Assembly (NCBI GenBank): GCA_964429485.1
Contig: CAYSBW010000017.1
Location: 1-40,470, forward strand
Direction of reading: 5' to 3'
Length of the DNA stretch: 40,470 bases
From: JAPLKB01 sp964429485
GTDB lineage: Bacteria; Desulfobacterota; Syntrophorhabdia; Syntrophorhabdales; Syntrophorhabdaceae
A program made the translations under genes and the position numbers. Shown one piece after another: positions 33,033 through 40,470 of this stretch. The notes under the pieces were generated by a model that saw nothing but the letters and a program-made list of their open reading frames with translations, was not told the origin of the DNA and searched no databases. How positions within the stretch are numbered: position 1 is the stretch's first letter; every line of letters begins with the position of its first letter.

Positions 33033-34181
33033 ATGGTTGATGGAGTCCAGTTTGCCGGAATAGCTTCAGGAATCAAGGTCAAAGGCCTTGATCTTGGACT
33101 CGTTTTTTTTAAAGAGGATATGCATGTTCTGTCTCTTTATACAAGGAATGAGGTTAAAGCAGCCCATATATTGTACAATGAAAAAATAAAAAATAATACT
33201 GTAAGAGCGCTTCTTGTAAACAGTGGTTGTGCAAATGCTTGTACAGGCAGTGAAGGAGTATCAGATCTCCGGACTATCAGTCAGGGACTTTCCGCTATTC
33301 TTAACATAGAGAAGGAAAAGATCCTTTTTGCATCAACAGGGGTTATTGGTAAAAGACTTCCGGTTGATACTGTTAAAAATGCATTACATGAACTTGTGAA
33401 AAATCTGTCATCTGAGAAAACTGAGACATTTGCCAGATCCATTATGACTACAGATACTTTTCCCAAGATTGTTCAGGAAGTATTCAGAGGAAACAGGGAA
33501 TACCATATAACTGGTGTTGCAAAAGGAGCCGGTATGATAAACCCTCTCTTTGCAACTATGCTCACCTTTGTATTTACGGATTATCCTGTTTTTCCCGGAA
33601 GTATCAAAAATCTTTTTTCAATAGCAGGAAAAGAGACTTTTGAACATGTTTCAGTTGATGGAGAATGCAGTACAAATGATACGGTAATGCTATTTACAAA
33701 AAGCGGTGAAGAAGACCTTTCTGCAATCGAAACGTTCAAAGAGAAGCTTTTTTATGTTATGAGAAAACTTTCTCTGATGATAGTAAAAGATGGAGAAGGT
33801 GCTACGCGAGTCATACATATAACTGTGAATGGTGCAAGAAAAAAAGAGTATGCTGAGAGGATAGCAAGAAGAATTGCAACATCTCCACTTACAAAGACCG
33901 CATTTTTCGGATGCGACCCGAATTGGGGGAGAATTATTGCTGCAGCAGGTGATGCAGGTGTCCCTGTTAATGCGTCAAAAGTAGAGATTATACTACAGGG
34001 TGAGGTTCTTGCAAGAGAAGGTCTTGAGGTGCCATTTGATGAACAGGAAATGAAGAAAAAAATGGATGAGGAAGAACTTGAACTTGTTTTGAATCTCTAC
34101 GATGGTAAGGAATCATATGATATGTACACCACTGACTTTACCTATGATTACATCAAAATCAATGCTTCATACAGAACCTGA
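33033..34181 (+). CDS. argJ: Glutamate N-acetyltransferase / amino-acid acetyltransferase
   Basis: 382 residues. ArgJ moves acetyl from N-acetylornithine to glutamate (cyclic arginine synthesis) and in bifunctional forms also uses acetyl-CoA. It self-cleaves before a threonine, here T175 in KGAGMINPLFATMLTF, where KGSGMI-P-MATML is usual. LLVNSGCANACTG, ASTGVIGKRLPVD, SVDGECSTNDTVML, IVKDGEGATRVI and FFGCDPNWGRIIAAAGDAG are family marks. Translation could open at TTG 33030, but GAGGTG (33022-33027) fits ATG 33033. It lies 75 nt behind secA with no other arg gene near. Whether it is bifunctional cannot be read from sequence. Confidence 0.95.
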   Translation: MVDGVQFAGIASGIKVKGLDLGLVFFKEDMHVLSLYTRNEVKAAHILYNEKIKNNTVRALLVNSGCANACTGSEGVSDLRTISQGLSAILNIEKEKILFASTGVIGKRLPVDTVKNALHELVKNLSSEKTETFARSIMTTDTFPKIVQEVFRGNREYHITGVAKGAGMINPLFATMLTFVFTDYPVFPGSIKNLFSIAGKETFEHVSVDGECSTNDTVMLFTKSGEEDLSAIETFKEKLFYVMRKLSLMIVKDGEGATRVIHITVNGARKKEYAERIARRIATSPLTKTAFFGCDPNWGRIIAAAGDAGVPVNASKVEIILQGEVLAREGLEVPFDEQEMKKKMDEEELELVLNLYDGKESYDMYTTDFTYDYIKINASYRT

Positions 34182-34287
34182 TAAATTTTAAATGTTTTAT
34201 CCATGGCCGGTTCATTTATGTGTAAGAGTGTTATGGCATCGGTATTTATTATAATCTAAGGTTTCAATCCATGAATCAGGATTATTT

Positions 34288-35052
34288 TTAAAACTCCAGT
34301 TTCATTCCATCATGAGCGGCTATTACCTCTATACCTGTTTTCTTTTTAAGATTTGCTGCTAAGAGATAAGGTTTCTTTATAATCATATTCATCCCGAAAT
34401 GTGTCATAACGGCAATTTCAGGCTTGACGGCTTCTATTATTTTTTCAACATCATTTATAGCGAGATGATCAATAGTATCCTGCTGTTCAACAGGATTAGA
34501 CCTGAGTACATTAATTATAAGAATATCAGCTATGTAGTGATCGGGAAGAGCATCAAAAAATCTTGTATCTGCAATTAAGGCTATTGTTTTGTTCATATGA
34601 AACTTAATGCCGTATGTCTCTACAGGATGTATATGTCTGACCGGTGTAGTGAATGATATGTCTTTTATGGTGTAACTTTTGCCTTCTTTCAAACGGATAA
34701 TATCTTCAAGGTATGCGGATACATATTTCAAAACAACAGGGTCTTTATCAACAGCATCATCAGGGCAAAAAAGAATGCCCCTTTTTTGAAAACCCCCCTC
34801 TGTCATTGCTTCGATAACTATATTTACATCATTGGTATGGTCCAGATGTTTGTGAGTGAGAATTATACCATCCAGATCAAGAGGGTTGAACCGTTCCTTT
34901 GAAGTGTGTATTTTAATAATTGCCCCTGGGCCCGGGTCTATATAGAGATCAGTATCTTTGTAGTGAAGCCAGAGCCCTCCCGTTGATCGTAACTGTTTCA
35001 TTGCAACAAATCGTGCTCCCCCTGTTCCAAGAAACTTAACAAATCCTTCCAT
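34288..35052 (-). CDS. Metallo-beta-lactamase fold hydrolase
   Basis: 254 residues. The MBL signature HxHxDH is LTHKHLDHTND (H67, H69, D71, H72), with further ligands likely in PVRHIHPVE, IADTR and the late MTHFGM. The open FLGTGGARF start and the LWLHYKDTDLYIDPGPGAI stretch resemble the RNase Z / phosphonate-PhnP-like branch. It is probably a cytoplasmic phosphodiesterase or similar; the substrate is unknown. It is divergent from ogt, with an 84-bp gap. Confidence 0.85.
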   Translation of the reverse strand: MEGFVKFLGTGGARFVAMKQLRSTGGLWLHYKDTDLYIDPGPGAIIKIHTSKERFNPLDLDGIILTHKHLDHTNDVNIVIEAMTEGGFQKRGILFCPDDAVDKDPVVLKYVSAYLEDIIRLKEGKSYTIKDISFTTPVRHIHPVETYGIKFHMNKTIALIADTRFFDALPDHYIADILIINVLRSNPVEQQDTIDHLAINDVEKIIEAVKPEIAVMTHFGMNMIIKKPYLLAANLKKKTGIEVIAAHDGMKLEF

Positions 35053-35136
35053 TTTCAGCCGCCTTAATGATATAAATGTTTTAATAATATTTTTTTAAGG
35101 AAAAACAATTAAACTTTTTTCGGAGGTTATGTCAAT

Positions 35137-35646
35137 TTGGATTTGATTCGCTATGCATTTTTTGAATCATCGCTGGGCAATATAGTGCTTGTCTCGAAAG
35201 CAGAACAGCTCATTAAACTGGATATAAGGCATGAAGGAGATTTTGTTTTTATGAAATCTCTCAGAAAACTCTATCCTGAAGGTATTGAATCCCCTGAATA
35301 CTTTCAAAGGTTATGCAAGCTTCTTGACAGATACTTGAAAGGGGAACGTATTGAGTTTAATACTGTTGAGGTTGATTTTTCCAGTCTTAGTGAATTTTCT
35401 CAGAAAGTCATTGAAGAGTTAAGAAGAATTCCTTACGGAGAGCTTACAAGTTACAGCCGCATAGGCAAAAGGCTCGGTTATAAAAATGCTGCAAGGGCAG
35501 TTGGACAGGCTGTGAGCAGAAATCCTGTACCCATTGTAATTCCCTGCCATAGAGTTGTACGGGAAGATGGTTCTGTTGGGGGATTTTCACTGGGGTTGAA
35601 AATTAAAAAAAAGCTTCTTGCTGCAGAAGGCATAACATCTTTTTAA
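35137..35646 (+). CDS. ogt: Methylated-DNA-protein-cysteine S-methyltransferase
   Basis: 169 residues. Suicide repair of O6-methylguanine by transfer to a cysteine. The acceptor is C137 in PIVIPCHRVVREDGSVGGFSLG; the helix-turn-helix PYGELTSYSRIGKRLGYKNAARAVGQA, with the arginine finger, precedes it. No Ada-type N-terminal regulatory domain. The only workable start is TTG 35137, since ATG 35129 closes after five codons; GGAGG (35122-35126) is 10 nt before the TTG. Confidence 0.95.
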   Translation: MDLIRYAFFESSLGNIVLVSKAEQLIKLDIRHEGDFVFMKSLRKLYPEGIESPEYFQRLCKLLDRYLKGERIEFNTVEVDFSSLSEFSQKVIEELRRIPYGELTSYSRIGKRLGYKNAARAVGQAVSRNPVPIVIPCHRVVREDGSVGGFSLGLKIKKKLLAAEGITSF

Positions 35647-35783
35647 AATCAGACCATGTCTGATAATCATTAGCGGTATCAGCAATCTTATCTGTCTTTG
35701 TTTAATTAATGCTACAGATGTATTTCTTCCTTGACAGTATGTGATGGATAAAGGGTAAAATATTCAAAAGTCAGGGAAGAAAT

Positions 35784-36407
35784 ATGACCGCAATATTCCA
35801 TCCATCAAAAATTATAGCCGTAGGGCTTAATTATTATGACCATGCAAGAGAACTGAACATGTCTGTTCCGGAGTATCCATTAATTTTTTTAAAACCTCCC
35901 ACTGCCGTAATTTATAGTGGTGAGTCGATTGTTTATCCTCCACAGAGCAGTGAAGTTCATTTTGAAGGTGAGTTAGCTGTTATTATTAAGGATAAAATTA
36001 AGAATATCTCTGTTGATAAAGTCCATAATCATATAGCTGGTTATACATGTGCAAATGATGTTACTGCAAGAGACATACAGAGAAATGACGGACAATGGAC
36101 ACGTGCAAAATCATTTGATACTTTTTGCCCGCTTGGGCCTAAGATAATTTCAGATATTGATCCTTCCAGCCTGAATATCTGTACCAGAGTTAATGGACTG
36201 GAAAGACAGTATTCTAACACAAAAAACATGATTTTTGATGTTTTTGAGCTTACTTCCTATATATCAGGAATTATGACTTTAATGCCAGGTGATGTAATAA
36301 TCACAGGGACGCCTCCAGGGGTTGGAGCCATTAATCCTGGTGATACAGTGGAAGTAGAAATAGAAAAAGTCGGAGTTTTAATGAATAAAGTTATCCAACA
36401 GGGATGA
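35784..36407 (+). CDS. Fumarylacetoacetate hydrolase family protein
   Basis: 207 residues, the compact form of the FAH fold. Metal-binding acids appear in HFEGELAVII (E61, E63) and NDVTARDIQ (D92); other marks are KIIAVGLNYYDHARE, FLKPPTA, WTRAKSFDTFCPLGP and the closing GDVIITGTPPGVGAINPGDTVEVEIE. The family includes acylpyruvate hydrolases, oxaloacetate decarboxylases and 2-hydroxyhepta-2,4-dienedioate isomerases of aromatic degradation. The exact substrate is not evident; acylpyruvase is the default guess. Gene stands alone with 130 nt on either side. Confidence 0.88.
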   Translation: MTAIFHPSKIIAVGLNYYDHARELNMSVPEYPLIFLKPPTAVIYSGESIVYPPQSSEVHFEGELAVIIKDKIKNISVDKVHNHIAGYTCANDVTARDIQRNDGQWTRAKSFDTFCPLGPKIISDIDPSSLNICTRVNGLERQYSNTKNMIFDVFELTSYISGIMTLMPGDVIITGTPPGVGAINPGDTVEVEIEKVGVLMNKVIQQG

Positions 36408-36495
36408 TCAGTTCAATTGAAGCCACTGGAGTGCAATGAGTGTGTTTGTATGAGATGATCTGACACTTGAAAATATATTAAATGACAAATCATGG

Positions 36496-36523
36496 TTGAA
36501 TTATTCAAATCAAAATATATAAC
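36496..36523 (+). promoter_or_regulatory. Candidate promoter of the tRNA-binding protein gene
   Basis: TTGAAT (36496-36501), 16 nt, TATAAC (36518-36523), followed by the ribosome site AAAAGGAG and ATG 36540. The transcript leader would be very short, about 10 nt. Confidence 0.45.
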
Positions 36524-36539
36524 AAAAAAGGAGTAACAA

Positions 36540-36869
36540 ATGGAGAATATTGTATTTGATGATTTTCAAAAAATTGAATTAAGAGTGGCAGAGATTAAGG
36601 CCTGTGAAGAGATTGAAGGAGCTGACAGGCTTTATAAACTTACCATTGATGCGGGAGAGGAACGTACCATAGTTGCGGGTATTAAACTGTATTATACAAA
36701 GGAAGAGCTTATAGGAAAGAAAATAGCAATAGTTGCAAATCTGGAACCTCGTAAGTTAAGGGGCATTCTCTCCCATGGCATGCTCCTTGCTGCATCAAAT
36801 GAGGATAAATCCTCGGTAGTGCTCCTGACATTAGATAAAGATATGATAAATGGTGCCAGGATATCCTGA
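36540..36869 (+). CDS. Trbp111-like tRNA-binding domain protein (MetRS beta-subunit-like)
   Basis: 109 residues, a single OB-fold tRNA-binding domain: FQKIELRVAEIKACEEIEGADRLYKLTIDAG, TIVAGIKLYYTKEELIGKKIAIVANLEPRKLRGILSHGMLLAAS. It matches the stand-alone Trbp111/CsaA group and the C-terminal extension of bacterial methionyl-tRNA synthetase. Such proteins form dimers and bind the tRNA elbow; some serve as a separate beta subunit of MetRS, others as export chaperones (CsaA). No metG is in the window, so the role stays open. Strong ribosome site, and the Na/Pi transporter follows 84 nt later. Confidence 0.85.
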   Translation: MENIVFDDFQKIELRVAEIKACEEIEGADRLYKLTIDAGEERTIVAGIKLYYTKEELIGKKIAIVANLEPRKLRGILSHGMLLAASNEDKSSVVLLTLDKDMINGARIS

Positions 36870-36890
36870 AAATTCTCTGCAGCCCGTCCT

Positions 36891-36936
36891 TATAGTTCAA
36901 GGATTGAATGGTAAAAACTCTTCTCTTTGAACTATA
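36891..36936. promoter_or_regulatory. Inverted repeat upstream of the Na/Pi cotransporter
   Basis: TATAGTTCAA (36891-36900) and TTGAACTATA (36927-36936), perfect 10-bp arms 26 nt apart, end 17 nt before the transporter ATG. It may be an operator or an mRNA hairpin that controls the ribosome site; it does not resemble the Pho box I know. Confidence 0.45.
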
Positions 36937-36953
36937 AAAAAGGGATGTGAAAT

Positions 36954-38558
36954 ATGATAAATAGCATTTCATTATTTGTTACAGGCCTCGCCCTCTTTCT
37001 CTTCGGCATGACAAAGCTCAGCGCATTAATGCAACAATTTTTCTCTGTCAGAATGAGAGAGTATATAAAAATGGCTGTTAAAAAACCCATTTACGGCATC
37101 TGTATGGGTGTGTTGACAACAATTCTGTTTCAGAGCAGTTCGGCAACAACCTTGCTTACAATAGGGATTGTCAGTGCAGGTTTGATCAGTTTTTATAGTT
37201 CGCTTGGTATAATACTTGGTGCTGATATCGGGACAACTCTCACAGCCCAGCTTGTTGTATGGAATCTGACTTCTGCAGCTCCTTTCATAATATTTACCGG
37301 AACCATTCTTCTTTTTTTTTCTAAAGAAAAAATAAAACTTACAGGAGAAGGCCTAATCTATTTTGGTTTAATATTTTTAGGGTTGAGCCTTACCGGAAAT
37401 GCAACATTGCCGTTAAAAGAAAGTAAAGTCTTTATTGATTTTTTTCATAAAGTTCAAAATCCTTTAATAGGTGTTGGAATGGGAATTATTTTTACCGGTA
37501 TTGTACAGGCTTCAGCAATTCCGATAAGTATACTAGTAATCATGGGCCAGCAGGAACTTATTACTATTGAAAATGCTGTTCCTATTGTACTGGGAGCCAA
37601 TATTGGTACAACAATTACAGCTATTATCGGCTCTATTACAGGGAATATTAATGGGAAGCGTAGCGCTATTTCTCATTTTTTCTTTAAATTTTTCAGTGTT
37701 ATTGTTGCTCTGTTATTACTGCCTTTTTTCATTATCCTGCTGAAAGCTATTTCTTCAAATATTGCCCAGCAGGTTGCCCTTTCCCATTTCATTTTTAACG
37801 TATCTATTGCTCTTTTATTTGTTTTTGTCCTCAAACCTTTTTCTTTTTTTATTGTGAAAATTGTTCCAGGCACTGATGACTCCTTTCCTCTATGGCCTGA
37901 ATACCTTGATACAAAATGCCTGAACGTTGCAGGCGATGCACTTACATGTGTGAAAAATGAATTAGTAAGAGAAACCATGCTTACAAGAAAGATGCTGAAG
38001 GAAAGTACGGGCCTGATTGAAAAATTCAATAAAACAATGAAACAGGATATTATGTATTTAGAGATGATTGTCGATAATCTGCAGGTTGAAATTACAAAGT
38101 ACTTGTGGAACATTTCCTGCGGCCTGCTTTCACAGCCACTGTCCAAAAGGCTTTTTGCTTTTTCTACTATTGTTTATGAAATAGAAAGAATAGGTGATCG
38201 TGCGACTAATATTGTTGAATTGGCTGAATCAAAGCATATACGTAAGGCGATCTTTTCTGACACAGCCTTGAAGGAACTTCGACATATCGAAACTCTTGTT
38301 ATAAGGAATGTTGATGATATGATCTTCCTTTTTGAAAAGAATGATTATACGATCATTAATTCAATTTTTAAAAGAAACACAGAAATAGAGCTTTCTATAA
38401 AAGAAGCAACTGAAAAGCATTTAAAGAGATTTTATCAAAAAACATGCCGAGCTGAAGCAGGGCCGATTTTTATTGATATACTCTTAAACCTTGAAAGAGT
38501 TTCCTTCCACTGCAAAACAATAGCAGAACGTATATCAGGACTGGAAAACCAACTATAA
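36954..38558 (+). CDS. Na+/phosphate cotransporter with C-terminal PhoU-like domain
   Basis: 534 residues. Residues 1 to about 310 hold the two Na_Pi_cotrans repeats with eight or more membrane segments; repeat one has the hallmark FQSSSATTLLTIG (60-66) and GADIGTTLTAQ, repeat two has GANIGTTITAI, but its QSSSAT counterpart is degenerate, GIVQASAIPISI. After about residue 330 comes a helical PhoU-like regulatory domain. This is the bacterial NptA/YjbB-type architecture, moving inorganic phosphate with sodium, in some cases as exporter. The ribosome site GGGATGTG is weak. A 10-bp inverted repeat stands before the gene and a 14-bp-arm palindrome after it. Confidence 0.9.
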   Translation: MINSISLFVTGLALFLFGMTKLSALMQQFFSVRMREYIKMAVKKPIYGICMGVLTTILFQSSSATTLLTIGIVSAGLISFYSSLGIILGADIGTTLTAQLVVWNLTSAAPFIIFTGTILLFFSKEKIKLTGEGLIYFGLIFLGLSLTGNATLPLKESKVFIDFFHKVQNPLIGVGMGIIFTGIVQASAIPISILVIMGQQELITIENAVPIVLGANIGTTITAIIGSITGNINGKRSAISHFFFKFFSVIVALLLLPFFIILLKAISSNIAQQVALSHFIFNVSIALLFVFVLKPFSFFIVKIVPGTDDSFPLWPEYLDTKCLNVAGDALTCVKNELVRETMLTRKMLKESTGLIEKFNKTMKQDIMYLEMIVDNLQVEITKYLWNISCGLLSQPLSKRLFAFSTIVYEIERIGDRATNIVELAESKHIRKAIFSDTALKELRHIETLVIRNVDDMIFLFEKNDYTIINSIFKRNTEIELSIKEATEKHLKRFYQKTCRAEAGPIFIDILLNLERVSFHCKTIAERISGLENQL

Positions 38559-38586
38559 TACCATATAATAATTTATTATATGGTAT
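38558..38586. terminator. AT-only palindrome at the end of the Na/Pi cotransporter gene
   Basis: ATACCATATAATAA (38558-38571), one base, TTATTATATGGTAT (38573-38586), no mismatch, beginning on the last base of the stop codon. It has only four G:C base pairs or fewer, no hairpin loop to speak of and no T-run, so it may be an operator for the downstream region rather than a normal terminator. Confidence 0.4.
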
Positions 38587-38599
38587 AAGAATAAAGTAA

Positions 38600-38627
38600 T
38601 TGACATAAAAAAAGCGTTATATAAAAT
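38600..38627 (+). promoter_or_regulatory. Candidate sigma70 promoter upstream of the PEP-utilising enzyme
   Basis: TTGACA (38600-38605), 16 nt, TAAAAT (38622-38627). It would give a leader of about 500 nt before the ATG at 39141. The gene-free stretch 38559-39140 is very AT-rich; apart from this, the palindrome at its left edge and the short ORF at 39078, I see only a weak sigma54-like match (TGGTCC-N5-TAGCA, 38810-38825) that I do not trust. Confidence 0.45.
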
Positions 38628-39077
38628 TGCATACAATATGATTAACTTATATCATGTTTATAAAAGAGCTATAATTTTATAACGTTCATATAAGTATTTA
38701 TAATAACAGTAATTTATTAGAGAAAAGATTATTTGACATAATTAATAAGAATAAAACAGTTTACAAATTAGTGCTAAAATTTAGTATAAAAAGACAATAT
38801 TAATTAAGCTGGTCCGCGATTAGCAACTTATTAATGCATGAGATGTAGAAACCAATTTTTCTTTGAAAATTAAAGTTGTTATATACTTTTGAAACACTGG
38901 AAAATATTTATGTCTTCTACAGTATCAAGGAAGACCATATTTTGTGGATACATATAACAGATTACCCTGGAGGAGTTTCTCTGACATTAAGAAACCGTAT
39001 AGTAAAATGAAGTATGAAAATACTTAAAATATGAAAGACAACCAATGCTTTAAAGAGTAGAAAAGGGGAGTGTTTCA

Positions 39078-39125
39078 ATGAGCCGGGAAACGGTTCATAA
39101 CTTTAGAGGTTTTTTAAAAAAATAA
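39078..39125 (+). CDS. 15-codon leader-like ORF
   Basis: ATG 39078 to TAA 39123-39125, product MSRETVHNFRGFLKK, preceded by AGGGGAG at 8 nt spacing. It ends 15 nt before the start of the large gene at 39141, which has its own GGGAGGAG. Basic peptide, no run of a single amino acid that would suggest classical attenuation. It could couple translation or be chance. Confidence 0.3.
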   Translation: MSRETVHNFRGFLKK

Positions 39126-39140
39126 AGGGAGGAGAAGCTT

Positions 39141-40470
39141 ATGGCAAACAAGTTTATGGATCCACATGAAGTTCCAGTTGTCCCGGGTACAGAAGGCTGG
39201 GAAAAGATGTACCCTTATCAGTACTTATTTACAAAAGATGACCCTGAAAGGGCTGCCTACGAGAGTGGTCAAATTTGGTATTATGACGGATTACACTACC
39301 CTATTCCTCACTACCCATTTGACCTTATATGGGATGAAGCCTGGTATTTGGGCCTTTCTCAGTATAACTCCCGTCACTGGCTTATTCCGCCTGCAATGGG
39401 CATTGATCACAGGATGGTAAACGGCTATGTTTATATAAGTCCTGTGCCTGTTGCAAGCCCTGAAGAAATACAGAAGAGGGTGCCACACTTCATGGAACGG
39501 GCAGGGTTTTATTTCCAGAATTGGGATAGTCTTTTTGAAAATTGGAAGAAAAAAATAGGTGTTGTTATTGATAAGCTTGATGCTTTGAATTTTACAGATT
39601 TGCCTGAAATGGAAGATATGAGTGTTATCAAGGAAGGGCTTGGAGTTGGTAGTGGATATTTATTCCTGAAAAAATGGGATGAATTGATTGATCTGGGTCT
39701 TCTTTGCTGGCAATATCACTTTGAGTTCCTGAATCTTGCATATGCTGCACAGGTAACATTCTTCCAGACCGGGGATCAGCTTTTCCCCGGCGTGCCTATA
39801 GCAACACTTGTGAAAATGTCAGCAGGATTTAACCCTATTCTGTTCAAGCCGGATGAAAAACTCATCAAACTTTCAAAATTTGCAATGCAACTCGGTATCG
39901 AGGATTTGTTTGAGAAACAAATGGATGCAAAAGATTTGATGAAAGAGATGGAGAAAACTGCAACAGGTAGAGAATGGCTCAATGATCTGGAGAGAGTAAG
40001 ATATCCATGGTTTCACCTGTCTTCAGGAACTGGCTGGTTTCATACTGAAATAAGCTGGAACGACAACCTCAATATACCATTTAATAATATCAGGGCCAAC
40101 ATAAGAGCCTTGAAGGAAGGCAAGGAACTGGGCAGACCTACAGCTCAAATCCTTGAAGAAAGAGAGAGGATTACCAGTGAATACAGAGCTCTGATAAAGA
40201 CTGATTCAGATAAGGAAGCCTTTGATCAGGGACTTGCCCTGGCGCGCCAGGTTCTTCCGTATGCTGAAGATCACAATTTCTATGTAGAGCATTGGTTTCA
40301 TACTCTTTTCTGGAAAAAAACCAAACAGGTAAGCGAGGTTCTCCAACGTGCAGGTTTCTTTGTAGATGCAGAAGACATGTATTATCTAAAACGTGATGAA
40401 ATCAAATCTGCCATATGGGATATGGTTACTGGATGGGCAACAGGCGTAAAATCAAGAGGACCATCTTACT
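39141..40470 (+). CDS. PEP-utilising enzyme family protein (phosphotransferase-like), 3' truncated by the window
   Basis: Open from ATG 39141 (GGGAGGAG 6 nt upstream) for 443 codons to the window end without a stop. The N-terminus is rich in aromatic residues (EGWEKMYPYQYLF, YDGLHYPIPHYPFDLIW, YNSRHWLIPPAMGIDHRMVNGYVYISP). Near residues 375-415 comes EDHNFYVEHWFHTLFW and then GFFVDAEDMYYLKRDEI, a segment that in PEP-synthase and rifampicin-phosphotransferase relatives lies shortly before the swivelling phosphohistidine domain, which should follow beyond the window. Proteins of this layout occur in anaerobic aromatic-degrading bacteria, where PEP-synthase-like enzymes include phenylphosphate synthase; the actual substrate here is unknown. 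No ATP-grasp domain is present in the visible part, so an ATP-binding partner subunit may be encoded nearby downstream. Confidence 0.6.
   Translation, partial: MANKFMDPHEVPVVPGTEGWEKMYPYQYLFTKDDPERAAYESGQIWYYDGLHYPIPHYPFDLIWDEAWYLGLSQYNSRHWLIPPAMGIDHRMVNGYVYISPVPVASPEEIQKRVPHFMERAGFYFQNWDSLFENWKKKIGVVIDKLDALNFTDLPEMEDMSVIKEGLGVGSGYLFLKKWDELIDLGLLCWQYHFEFLNLAYAAQVTFFQTGDQLFPGVPIATLVKMSAGFNPILFKPDEKLIKLSKFAMQLGIEDLFEKQMDAKDLMKEMEKTATGREWLNDLERVRYPWFHLSSGTGWFHTEISWNDNLNIPFNNIRANIRALKEGKELGRPTAQILEERERITSEYRALIKTDSDKEAFDQGLALARQVLPYAEDHNFYVEHWFHTLFWKKTKQVSEVLQRAGFFVDAEDMYYLKRDEIKSAIWDMVTGWATGVKSRGPSY

Noticed and set aside
37673..38146. 157-codon minus-strand ORF inside the Na/Pi cotransporter
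   Set aside because: Antisense shadow of a conserved gene with no motif of its own.
38810..38825. Sigma54-like promoter TGGTCC-N5-TAGCA
   Set aside because: Only the GG and GC cores match and AT-rich sequence around it gives no support; the sigma70 match upstream is better.
1..40470. CRISPR arrays or regular tandem repeats
   Set aside because: No regularly spaced repeats of 20-40 bp were seen on reading; the only repeats found are the short pairs and palindromes listed.

Overview
The window reads as AT-rich chromosomal DNA of an anaerobic Gram-negative bacterium, most plausibly a deltaproteobacterial (Desulfobacterota, Syntrophorhabdus-like) lineage. This is inferred from the order ilvB-ilvH-ilvC-psd-pssA (known from Geobacter and relatives), lipid A aminoarabinose-type genes, a DUF4410 protein, an adenosine-specific kinase, a flavoredoxin-like protein, and a PEP-utilising protein of the type seen in anaerobic aromatic degraders. 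No taxonomic marker is present. A run of exactly 100 N (15315-15414) shows that this is a scaffold of a draft or metagenome assembly.

Layout. 1-4982: a stand-alone HisF paralogue with an M29 aminopeptidase, then a mixed-strand group (adenosine-specific kinase, DUF4410 secreted protein, flavoredoxin-like protein, nitroreductase). 5272-13897: a triose-phosphate neighbourhood with a divergent GAPDH, a 1396-residue ATP-grasp/phosphohistidine protein that lacks the PEP-binding barrel, the remnant of an IS21-type istB, then pgk-tpiA-secG and tRNA-Leu(GAG). 14087-18213: dus, followed by a small accessory island on the minus strand (PIN-domain fragment, DUF262 gene with the assembly gap, frameshifted dinD with unusual palindromes). 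18214-23959: a minus-strand operon arnT-arnC-arnA(formyltransferase)-arnA(decarboxylase)-PflX-like radical SAM-J-domain protein. 24022-28938: a tightly overlapped operon ydcH-ilvB-ilvH-ilvC-psd-pssA joining branched-chain amino-acid and phosphatidylethanolamine synthesis. 28886-38558: two HAD hydrolases, secA, argJ, an MBL-fold hydrolase, ogt, a fumarylacetoacetate-hydrolase family enzyme, a Trbp111-like tRNA-binding protein and a Na/Pi cotransporter. 38559-40470: a long AT-rich regulatory region and the first 443 codons of a PEP-utilising enzyme that runs off the window.

Most of the window is housekeeping. The parts most worth a second look are the barrel-less PPDK-like protein beside GAPDH, the truncated PEP-utilising protein with its leader-like short ORF, the paired palindromes upstream of and inside dinD, a HisF whose ammonia-gate residues are altered, and an IlvC whose cofactor loop suggests NADH use. 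All functional calls come from reading motifs in the translated sequence; no database search was possible.
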